From assembly GCA_025464735.1 (NCBI GenBank), contig JAODMX010000122.1, positions 1-6,377 on the forward strand: a stretch of DNA of 6,377 nucleotides, written 5' to 3'. A program made the position numbers and the translations under genes. The stretch comes from Frondihabitans sp. GTDB lineage: Bacteria > Actinomycetota > Actinomycetes > Actinomycetales > Microbacteriaceae. The notes beneath the pieces are model-generated. The model was not told the origin of the DNA. It saw only the letters and a list, made by a program, of their open reading frames with translations, and searched no databases. Positions 1 to 5,726 of this stretch are shown here, piece by piece. Numbering within the stretch: the first letter of the stretch is position 1; every line of letters begins with the position of its first letter.

Positions 1-48
1 GTTTGCGGCGTGGGCGGTAGTCCGCGGACTACCGCCCACGCCGCAAAC
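1..48. terminator. Perfect 48-bp palindrome, probable terminator after the MFS gene
   Basis: Bases 1-24 are the exact reverse complement of bases 25-48, with no loop and no mismatch; the centre is TCCGCGGA. The palindrome lies 10 bases beyond the stop codon of the minus-strand MFS gene, where a transcription terminator is expected. In RNA it would form a GC-rich hairpin of about 22 pairs after leaving a minimal loop. No U-tract is visible on the right side, and the left side is outside the window. Actinobacterial terminators often lack a U-tail, so the role is plausible but inferred. Being symmetric, it could stop transcription from both sides. It may extend further left than can be seen. Confidence 0.6.
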
Positions 49-58
49 CGCCGCCGCA

Positions 59-1291
59 TCACTCGGGGTGGCGCTCACGCCGGAACGGCGACGCCACCAG
101 GATGGCGGCGGCGAGCAGGAATCCGGCCACCCCGATCCAGAACGTCGCACGGTAGCCGATGGTATCGGCGAGTAGTCCGCCGAGGGGCGCCCCGATGATG
201 ATCGCGGCCCGGTTGAACGACCGCATCGTCGTGTTCGTGCGGCCCTGGAGGGCATCAGGGGTGACCGCCTGCCGGTAGCCCATCTCGTTCGCGTTCGAGG
301 CTCCCAGGGCGAGTCCGAAGATCCCCTGTCCGGTCGCGAGTACGACGATCGCCCCGAGGTGGTTGCCGGGCGGAGACAGAGCGATGACCGCCCAGCTGAC
401 CGGCTCGACGAGGAGGCAGGCGATGACCGCGTGCCCGGCGCCCCAGCGTCGGCCGATCCTCGCCGAGAACAGGCTCCCGACCAGCCCGCCGACACCGGCG
501 GCGGACAGCGTGAGACCGAGCTCGAAGGCGTTGAGGTGCTGCGCGAGGAGAGCGAACGGAACATATGCCGTGCCGAGCATGCTGCTGAAGACGAACCAGA
601 TGTGCGTCGAGATCGCGATCGGCGCGAGCGTGCGGTGACCGTAGACCCAGCGGAGGCCCTCCCCGATATCGCGCCACAGGGATCCTTCCGCTGCCTGTGA
701 CGGGACGGGTTCACCCACTCGTATTCGGGAGAGCGCGACCGCGGAGAAGAAGTACGAGGCTGCATCGACGAACACCGCGACGGGTGCGCCGACGAGCGAC
801 ACCAGCGCGCCGCCGATCGCTGGCCCGGAGGTCTGCGCGACGGAGGAACTCTGGTCGATTCGGGCGTTGGCAGCGAGCAGAGCCGAACGCGGCACCAGCC
901 GCGGCAGGAACGACTGGATGGCGGCATCGTTCACCAGCGAGAAGAGCCCGAAGACCGCAACGAAGGCCATCAGGATCGGCACGCTCAGGTGACCGAGGAA
1001 CGCCAGGAGCGGGATGAGACCGAGCAGGATCCCGCGCCCGATGTCCGCCCCAATGAGAAGGGGTTTGCGTCGTCGTCGCTCGACGAGCGCACCGATCACC
1101 AGCCCGAACAGGAGGTACGGCACCCAGCGGGAGGCGTTGACGAGGCCGACGTCGAAAGCCGTTCCGTGGAGCGTCGTAAGGACGAGAACCTGGAGCGCAA
1201 TCGACGTGACGTAGCTGCCGAACTCCGAGACCGTGCCTGCGGCCCAGAAGCCGAGGAATCCCGGGAGGCGGAAGACGTCGGTCGTCGTCAC
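59..1291 (-). CDS. MFS transporter, 12-TM drug-efflux type (MFS_3/DHA3-like)
   Basis: A complete 410-residue major facilitator superfamily protein, predicted to be a proton-coupled exporter in the cytoplasmic membrane. About 12 hydrophobic segments are visible in two halves joined by a polar loop near residues 190-215. The motif A loop between helices 2 and 3 reads GALVERRRRKPL (residues 67-78), with Glu where the family usually has Asp. The stretch NDAAIQSFLPRLVP (121-134) and the following SGPAIGGALV (155-164) are typical of macrolide/enterobactin-exporter-like MFS proteins. The substrate cannot be read from the sequence. The start is GTG at 1291, with a GGGAAGGG ribosome site about 8 bases upstream. 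It lies 66 bases after dipZ in the same direction, with its own candidate -10 box, so cotranscription is possible but not required. The short C-terminus ends in a charged RRERHPE tail. Confidence 0.93.
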   Translation of the reverse strand: MTTTDVFRLPGFLGFWAAGTVSEFGSYVTSIALQVLVLTTLHGTAFDVGLVNASRWVPYLLFGLVIGALVERRRRKPLLIGADIGRGILLGLIPLLAFLGHLSVPILMAFVAVFGLFSLVNDAAIQSFLPRLVPRSALLAANARIDQSSSVAQTSGPAIGGALVSLVGAPVAVFVDAASYFFSAVALSRIRVGEPVPSQAAEGSLWRDIGEGLRWVYGHRTLAPIAISTHIWFVFSSMLGTAYVPFALLAQHLNAFELGLTLSAAGVGGLVGSLFSARIGRRWGAGHAVIACLLVEPVSWAVIALSPPGNHLGAIVVLATGQGIFGLALGASNANEMGYRQAVTPDALQGRTNTTMRSFNRAAIIIGAPLGGLLADTIGYRATFWIGVAGFLLAAAILVASPFRRERHPE

Positions 1292-1322
1292 GTGTTCGGC
1301 CCTTCCCGCTCGTTGGCTTTCC

Positions 1323-1328
1323 AGCCTA
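1323..1328 (-). promoter_or_regulatory. Candidate -10 box (TAGGCT) for the MFS gene
   Basis: The minus strand reads TAGGCT in the 66-base gap between dipZ and the MFS gene, matching the TANNNT pattern of actinobacterial -10 boxes. It lies 31 bases before the GTG start, giving a short leader with room for the ribosome site. No -35 hexamer is recognisable at 17 bases (CTCGGC there). The same nonamer TAGGCTGGA precedes the purine permease gene, which mildly supports both. Confidence 0.3.
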
Positions 1329-1357
1329 CGGGGCGGGTCGCGGCCGCCGAGCTGCCG

Positions 1358-3076
1358 CTAGCCGAAGGTGAAGGAGTAGACGCTCAGACCTGGCGACAGG
1401 GTGACCTTCACCTGCGCGGTCGCGATCGACGACGTCGACGCGACGGTGTAGATGTTCGGCGCACCGGAGACCTTCTGGGTGGTGGACTTCCCATCCACGG
1501 TGGAGGTGATCGTGCCTGTGCCGCCCACGTCGAGATACACCTTGCTGGCGGTGTAGGCGAGGGTGATCGAGGATCCAGAAACGCTCGTCAGGTCCTCCGT
1601 GGCAGCGGTCCAGCGACCGCCCAGCGCGAACGAGCTCGCGGGCAGCGTCGACGGCGTCGTGAACGTGGTCGTGCCGTTCGCGAGCGTCGGCGAGCCGACG
1701 TAGTTGTTCTGGCGCTCCGACTGCTGTGTGCCGAGGTAGGTCTCGGGGGTCTGGCCGGCGTCGGTGGGCGTGGTGTCCGGCAGATTCGTCGCCGCCGGGA
1801 GGTTCGCACTCGGGTGCGCCGCCGTCAACAGCTGCCGGATCATGCCCTCGAGCGACGAGTAGTTGCCCTCGCCGATCGAGACATTGCGGATGTCGCCCTG
1901 GGAGTCGATCAAGTAATCGGCGGGCCAGGAGTTGTTGCTGTAGGCGCTCCAGGTCTTGTAGTCGTTGTCGAGGGCGACGGGATAGGTGATGCCGAGCCGC
2001 TTCGCGCCGGCCTGGACGTTGGACGCCACGTGCTCGAAGGCGTACTCCGGGGTGTGCACACCGACAACCACGAAACCGGACGGAGCGTAATTCTTGTACC
2101 AGGCTTCGACGTGCTGGATGGCCCGCTGGCAGTTGATGCATGAGTAGGCCCAGAAGTCGACCAGCACGACCTTTCCCTTGAGCGAGGCGAGCGTGACCGG
2201 CTTGTCGTCTGCGGTGTTGAACCACTGCTGGATCCCGGTGAACTTCGGGGCCACACCGCACGAGCGCAGAGACGTCGCGGCCGTGTAGTCGGCCTCCAGC
2301 TGGCACGACGAGAGCTTGCCCTTTCCGGTCGAGGCCAAGGCGGTGCCCGCGTTCGCCGTGCCTTCGAGCTTCGCGTTGAGGGCCGAGGTGTAGTCCGGGA
2401 TGGCCCGCTGGATGGCATCGGTCGCGTTGAAGGTCAGCGCCACCGCGAGTCCGATCACCACCACGCCAGCGCCGACCCGAATGGCTCGCTGACGGGTGCG
2501 GAACGCCTTGACGCGCTCCGCGACTCCGCGGCCGGCGAGGGCGAAGAAGAGCAGCGGCGCCGCCGTGCCGATGGCGAACGACACGGTGAGGACGATGGTC
2601 GAGAGACCGATCTTGCCCGTGGCACCGGCCACCGTGATGGCCGCGAGGACCGGCCCTGCACACGGTACGTAGACGGCGCCGAGGGTGAGACCGAGCAGGA
2701 AGCCGCCCTTGTCGGTGCCGACCTGGCGTTGCGGGAGGAAGGAGAACGGCTTCTCGAGCAGATGCTGGAAGCTCGGCACGATCATGCCGATCCCGAGCAG
2801 GACCAGCGCGACCAGACCGATCCAGCGGATGATGTCTTCGGGCACCGGGAGGGCGCTCAGGACGAGCGTGCCGAGCAGGGTGAAGAGGCTGAAACTGAGT
2901 GCGAGACCGAGCACCACGAGGAACGGTCGCCGGCCGAAGCGCTTGTCGTTGTCGCCGGCCGCGCGGGCGCCTTGGGCTCCGCCCGAGAGAAAGATGACCG
3001 GGAGGACCGGCAGGATGCACGGGGAGATTCCCGTGATGAGGCCTCCGACCAGGCCGAGGAAAATCAGCGTGATCAT
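1358..3076 (-). CDS. dipZ: DipZ-type thiol-disulfide protein: CcdA membrane domain fused to thioredoxin and a C-terminal beta domain
   Basis: A 572-residue fusion that should carry electrons from cytoplasmic thioredoxin across the membrane to extracytoplasmic thiols. Residues 1-217 form a CcdA-like domain with six membrane segments (about 3-31, 52-77, 83-102, 125-150, 157-181, 199-216). Its redox pair is Cys20 (ISPCILPVLP) and Cys139 (VYVPCAGPV). Residues about 274-420 are a TlpA/thioredoxin domain with the active site YSCINC (Cys313/Cys316) and a cis-Pro loop SWPADYLID (Pro385). Residues about 440-572 begin with ETYLG and match the beta-rich domain that ends actinobacterial DipZ proteins. 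The linker has two more cysteines (258, 273). The start is ATG at 3076 with only a weak GAG ribosome site; the first residues run straight into helix 1, so the start looks right. No cytochrome c assembly gene is adjacent, so a general extracytoplasmic reductase role is as likely as cytochrome maturation. Confidence 0.95.
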   Translation of the reverse strand: MITLIFLGLVGGLITGISPCILPVLPVIFLSGGAQGARAAGDNDKRFGRRPFLVVLGLALSFSLFTLLGTLVLSALPVPEDIIRWIGLVALVLLGIGMIVPSFQHLLEKPFSFLPQRQVGTDKGGFLLGLTLGAVYVPCAGPVLAAITVAGATGKIGLSTIVLTVSFAIGTAAPLLFFALAGRGVAERVKAFRTRQRAIRVGAGVVVIGLAVALTFNATDAIQRAIPDYTSALNAKLEGTANAGTALASTGKGKLSSCQLEADYTAATSLRSCGVAPKFTGIQQWFNTADDKPVTLASLKGKVVLVDFWAYSCINCQRAIQHVEAWYKNYAPSGFVVVGVHTPEYAFEHVASNVQAGAKRLGITYPVALDNDYKTWSAYSNNSWPADYLIDSQGDIRNVSIGEGNYSSLEGMIRQLLTAAHPSANLPAATNLPDTTPTDAGQTPETYLGTQQSERQNNYVGSPTLANGTTTFTTPSTLPASSFALGGRWTAATEDLTSVSGSSITLAYTASKVYLDVGGTGTITSTVDGKSTTQKVSGAPNIYTVASTSSIATAQVKVTLSPGLSVYSFTFG

Positions 3077-3099
3077 TGGGTGCTCAGGAGTGTGCTCAC
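3073..3099 (-). other. Possible leaderless mini-ORF overlapping the dipZ start
   Basis: On the minus strand a GTG at 3099 opens eight codons (MSTLLSTQ if GTG is read as Met), whose TGA stop at 3075-3073 overlaps the dipZ ATG as ATGA. A TACTCT box ends seven bases before the GTG, the spacing expected for leaderless transcription. dipZ itself has only a weak ribosome site, so translational coupling is conceivable. The ORF is very short and could arise by chance. Confidence 0.2.
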
Positions 3100-3106
3100 G
3101 GGTTCG

Positions 3107-3112
3107 AGAGTA
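3107..3112 (-). promoter_or_regulatory. Candidate -10 box (TACTCT) for dipZ
   Basis: TACTCT on the minus strand fits TANNNT and lies in the 101-base gap between the permease gene and dipZ, 30 bases before the dipZ ATG. No convincing -35 is seen at 16-18 bases upstream. A transcript starting about seven bases downstream would begin at or next to the GTG at 3099. Confidence 0.3.
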
Positions 3113-3177
3113 GGGCGAGGCACGTCGCGGGAGGCGCGGGAGCTCCGGATCCTGGGCGATCCGTAATCACCTGAGGT

Positions 3178-4629
3178 TCAGCCAAGGAATGTCTGGATAG
3201 GCCCGCGAGCGAAGTAGACGAGGAAGCCGAGGGCGACGATCCAGAGCAGCGGACTGATCTCGCGGGCCTTGCCGGAGAGCGAGCGGAGGAGCACCCAGGA
3301 GATGAATCCGGCGCCGATCCCGTTCGAGATCGAGTACGTCAGCGGCATCACGATGACGGTCAGGAAGACCGGCAGGGCGACCGAGAACTCGGTCCAGTCG
3401 ATGTTCTTGATCTGCGACACCATCAGCGCGCCCACGACCACGAGAGCGGCAGCCGCGACTTCGAGGGGCACGACTTCGGTCAGCGGGGTGAAGAACATTG
3501 CCAGGAGGAAGAGCACCCCGGTGACCACCGACGCAAGACCCGTCCTGGCCCCCTCTCCGATGCCGGCGGCCGACTCGACGAACACGGTGTTCGAGGATCC
3601 GCTGGAGGCACCACCCGCGACCGCTCCGATTCCCTCGACGATCAGGGCCGAGCGCAGCCGTGGGAAGGTGCCGTCGGGGGCGGCAATGTCGGCCTGACGA
3701 GCGAGCCCGGTCATGGTGCCCATCGCGTCGAAGAAGTTCGTGAACACGAGGGTGAAGACGAGCATCGTGGCCGCGACTCCACCGATGCGAGAGAAAGCGC
3801 CGAACGAGAACTGGCCCACAAGAGACAGGTCCGGCAATGAGACGAGGCCCTTGGGCAGAACCGGTGCATTCAGGTTCCAGCCGGCAGGGTTGGTGCCGAG
3901 CGACGGGCCGACCCTGAAGATGGCCTCGAGAATGATTGCGATGATCGTCGTCGCCACGATGCCGATGAGGAGCGCCGCCGTCACCTTGCGAGCCATGAGC
4001 ACGCCGATGATGACGAGGCCGATCACGAAGACGATGGTGGGCAGCGTCGTGATCGAGCCGCCGATTCCAAGCTGCACCGGCGGCGAGTCGGCGCCGCTCG
4101 TGCGGACGAACCCGGAGTCGACGAGGCCGATGAAAGCGATGAACAGACCGATGCCGACCGTGATGGCGGTCTTGAGAGCGGGTGGCACGGCTTTGAAGAT
4201 GAGCGATCGGAGCCCGGTCGCGGCAAGCACGACGATGACCAGACCCTCGACGACGACGAGGCCCATCGCCTCGGGCCAGGTGACGTCTTTGACGACGCTC
4301 ACCGCGAGGAACGAGTTGATGCCGAGACCGGCAGCGAGCCCGAACGGGAGGCGCGCGACCAACCCGAAAAGGATGGTCATCACACCCGCGGTGAGGGCAG
4401 TCACGGCGCCGACCTGGGCATTCTGGAGCCAGTGGCCGGCGATGTCCTTCGCAGCCTGATCACCGGAGAATCCACCGAGGATGAGGGGATTGAGGATGAC
4501 GATGTAGGCCATCGTCACGAAGGTGACGAGACCTCCCCGGACTTCACGGGCCCAGTTCGACCCGCGCTTGGTGATCTCGAAAAAGCGGTCGACCGCGGGC
4601 AGGATCCTGCCCGGCGTGGTTGTGGTCAT
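3178..4629 (-). CDS. Purine-base permease, AzgA/PbuG-type NCS2 family (guanine/hypoxanthine likely)
   Basis: A complete 483-residue, strongly hydrophobic protein of the AzgA-like branch of the nucleobase-cation symporter-2 family, taking up purine bases across the cytoplasmic membrane with protons for salvage. Family signatures in order are TFVTMAYIVILNPLIL (36-51), GLAAGLGINSFLA (97-109), FFDAMGTMTGLARQAD (299-314) and SSNTVFVESAAGIGEGARTG (345-364). The last two are the substrate-site helices of the family. The length is normal. Which base it carries (guanine, hypoxanthine, adenine or xanthine) cannot be decided; guanine/hypoxanthine is the default for this branch. The ATG start has a GGGAG ribosome site seven bases upstream. 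The gene lies 53 bases after lysR. The short gap has no room for a purine riboswitch, so any purine control would have to come from a protein or from the lysR transcript. Confidence 0.93.
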   Translation of the reverse strand: MTTTTPGRILPAVDRFFEITKRGSNWAREVRGGLVTFVTMAYIVILNPLILGGFSGDQAAKDIAGHWLQNAQVGAVTALTAGVMTILFGLVARLPFGLAAGLGINSFLAVSVVKDVTWPEAMGLVVVEGLVIVVLAATGLRSLIFKAVPPALKTAITVGIGLFIAFIGLVDSGFVRTSGADSPPVQLGIGGSITTLPTIVFVIGLVIIGVLMARKVTAALLIGIVATTIIAIILEAIFRVGPSLGTNPAGWNLNAPVLPKGLVSLPDLSLVGQFSFGAFSRIGGVAATMLVFTLVFTNFFDAMGTMTGLARQADIAAPDGTFPRLRSALIVEGIGAVAGGASSGSSNTVFVESAAGIGEGARTGLASVVTGVLFLLAMFFTPLTEVVPLEVAAAALVVVGALMVSQIKNIDWTEFSVALPVFLTVIVMPLTYSISNGIGAGFISWVLLRSLSGKAREISPLLWIVALGFLVYFARGPIQTFLG

Positions 4630-4665
4630 GGTGGTGCTCCCAGTGGTTCAGGCGGGTTTCGCTCC

Positions 4666-4671
4666 AGCCTA
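4666..4671 (-). promoter_or_regulatory. Candidate -10 box (TAGGCT) for the purine permease
   Basis: The minus strand reads TTTAGGCT in the 53-base gap after lysR, 36 bases before the permease ATG. It fits TANNNT and shares TAGGCTGGA with the gap before the MFS gene at 1320-1328. No -35 is recognisable, so this is a weak call; read-through from lysR is the alternative. Confidence 0.28.
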
Positions 4672-4682
4672 AACTCACCCCG

Positions 4683-5540
4683 TCACTCGGCGCGGCTGAT
4701 GCCCCTGCTGATGATGGCCGAGGTGAGCGCCTCGACCGGTTCTCTGGCGGCACCGGGATTCGCGACGAGCACGTAGTCGACATCGCCGAGGGCGGGCAGA
4801 TCAAAGCGATTCGAAACCTTGACGAGGTCGTTGGGGATAAGGGAGTACGGGAACACCGCGACGCCCATCCCCGCTCGGACCGCCGCGAGTACCCCATTGA
4901 CATCGCGCGTGTTGCAGGTGATGCGCCAAGTGCGTCCGGCGCCTTCGAGGGCATCGATGGCCATCTGCCGACTGAGGCTCGGCGCCTGGTAGGTGATCAA
5001 CGGCACCGGCAGGCCCTCTTCGATCCTCAGGCGTTCCTGCGCCATCCAGACCATCGGATCGCCGGCGACCCGCACACCGTCCTCGTACTCCCCCGCGTTC
5101 TGCTTCACGAAGATGAGATCGAGCTGGCCAGACGCGAGCCGGCGCCGCAGCGGCATCGACTGATTGACTGTCAGCTCGAGGTTGATCTGCGGGTAGAGCT
5201 GTCGGAAGTGGCGCAGGATCCGGGGCAATTGAGTGATCGCGAGATCGTCGGCCGCTCCGAACCGCAGTCGCCCTCGCATAGCGGAGCCCGAGAAGTAGCT
5301 CTCGGCGGCCGCGTGCGCGGCGAGGATCGTCCGGGCGAAACCCGCCATCGCGTCACCGTTGTCGGTCAGAGCGACCTCTCGGGTGTCGCGGGCGACGAGG
5401 GTTCGGCCGGCCGCCTTCTCCAGCTTCGAGACGTGCTGGCTGACCGTGGGCTGGCTCACGCCGAGCCGTAGGGCGGCCTGCGTGAAGCTGTGCGTCTCAG
5501 CGACGACGAGGAACGTGCGAAGCAGGATCGGGTCGTACAC
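4683..5540 (-). CDS. LysR-family transcriptional regulator
   Basis: A 285-residue LysR-type regulator. Residues 1-60 form the winged helix-turn-helix, with the classic FTQAALRLGVSQPTVSQHVS (19-38) followed by LEKAAGRTLVARDTREVALT (40-59). Residues about 65-88 are the linker helix. Residues about 91-280 are the two-lobed effector-binding domain (GRLRFGAADDLAITQLP at its start, VRAGMGVAVFPYSLI at 221-235). The ligand is not predictable. The start is GTG at 5540, with an unusually strong GAGGAGGAG ribosome site ending four bases upstream. The gene is divergent from the truncated MFS exporter at 5727, with a 186-base shared region holding a T-N11-A dyad. This is the standard layout for a LysR protein controlling itself and its divergent neighbour. 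Control of the downstream permease, 53 bases away in the same direction, is also possible. Confidence 0.95.
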   Translation of the reverse strand: MYDPILLRTFLVVAETHSFTQAALRLGVSQPTVSQHVSKLEKAAGRTLVARDTREVALTDNGDAMAGFARTILAAHAAAESYFSGSAMRGRLRFGAADDLAITQLPRILRHFRQLYPQINLELTVNQSMPLRRRLASGQLDLIFVKQNAGEYEDGVRVAGDPMVWMAQERLRIEEGLPVPLITYQAPSLSRQMAIDALEGAGRTWRITCNTRDVNGVLAAVRAGMGVAVFPYSLIPNDLVKVSNRFDLPALGDVDYVLVANPGAAREPVEALTSAIISRGISRAE

Positions 5541-5544
5541 GGGG

Positions 5545-5553
5545 CTCCTCCTC
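5545..5553 (-). promoter_or_regulatory. Strong ribosome binding site of lysR
   Basis: The minus strand reads GAGGAGGAG directly before GCCC-GTG, placing an AGGAGG core about six bases from the GTG. This decides the GTG at 5540 as the lysR start. The tandem repeat array begins at the upstream edge of this site. Confidence 0.8.
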
Positions 5554-5622
5554 GGGGCGTCGATTGCGGGGCGTCAACTGCGGGGCGTCACCTGCCCTGC
5601 GTCAACTGCCGTGCATCATTAC
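5553..5622. repeat. Five head-to-tail 14-bp repeats in the lysR leader
   Basis: Plus-strand units start at 5553, 5567, 5581, 5595 and 5609, with consensus CGGGGCGTCAACTG. Against unit 2, unit 1 differs at two positions, unit 3 at one, unit 4 at three, and unit 5 is degenerate (7 of 14). All lie in the same orientation with no spacer. On the lysR-sense strand each good unit contributes GACGC with a pyrimidine-rich end. The array sits between the predicted lysR transcription start (about 5633) and the ribosome site, so it should be transcribed. Its function is unknown: it could be an operator array, an RNA leader element, or a slippage-prone repeat. Confidence 0.85.
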
Positions 5623-5639
5623 AAAATCCAATAGCACTG

Positions 5640-5668
5640 ATTATGCCCATTCGGGAACCAAATGTGAA
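5640..5668 (-). promoter_or_regulatory. SigA-type promoter for lysR
   Basis: On the minus strand, TTCACA (5668-5663) is followed after exactly 17 bases by CATAAT (5645-5640). Each hexamer matches the TTGACA/TATAAT consensus at five of six positions. It lies in an AT-rich island within GC-rich DNA. Transcription would start near 5633, giving a leader of about 93 bases that contains the 14-bp repeat array. Confidence 0.6.
5648..5664. promoter_or_regulatory. Candidate LysR operator (T-N11-A dyad)
   Basis: The 17-base dyad CATTCGGGAACCAAATG has arms CATTcGG and CCaAATG that pair at six of seven positions. It contains the T-N11-A core (T5650, A5662) that LysR-type regulators favour. It fills the spacer of the lysR promoter and touches the -35, so binding would block lysR transcription, and it lies 62 bases before the divergent exporter start. 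That LysR binds here is inference from position and symmetry. Confidence 0.45.
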
Positions 5669-5726
5669 CGCTGCCCGTACCGTTGAGGGGTATCACTTTT
5701 CCACCCCCGACCTCAGGACTCCCCGC

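Noticed and set aside
1340..1347. GCGGCCGC palindrome between dipZ and the MFS gene
   Set aside because: An eight-base GC palindrome is expected by chance in DNA this GC-rich, and it has no stem long enough for a terminator.
989..2143. Plus-strand 384-codon ORF opposite the MFS and dipZ genes
   Set aside because: Its protein is low-complexity, rich in Arg, Glu, Gly and Asp, with no fold signature. It spans two well-recognised genes and their gap on the other strand, and is a typical antisense shadow in GC-rich DNA.
1326..3020. Minus-strand 564-codon ORF in a second frame over dipZ
   Set aside because: It is Arg/Pro/His-rich with no recognisable domain, while the overlapping frame encodes a textbook DipZ protein. 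Long alternative frames are common at this base composition.
3146..3163. Hairpin CGGATC-6-GATCCG after the permease gene, as a terminator
   Set aside because: The stem is only six pairs with no U-tract on the minus strand; too weak to call, though it lies 14 bases after the stop codon.
4630..4682. Purine riboswitch before the permease
   Set aside because: The whole gap is 53 bases, too short for the aptamer plus expression platform, and no aptamer core is visible.
4620..5471. Plus-strand 283-codon ORF opposite lysR
   Set aside because: The composition is charged and low-complexity, and the opposite strand is an unmistakable LysR protein with a strong ribosome site.
5553..5622. CRISPR-like array
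   Set aside because: The repeats are 14 bp and contiguous with no unique spacers, so this is a simple tandem repeat.
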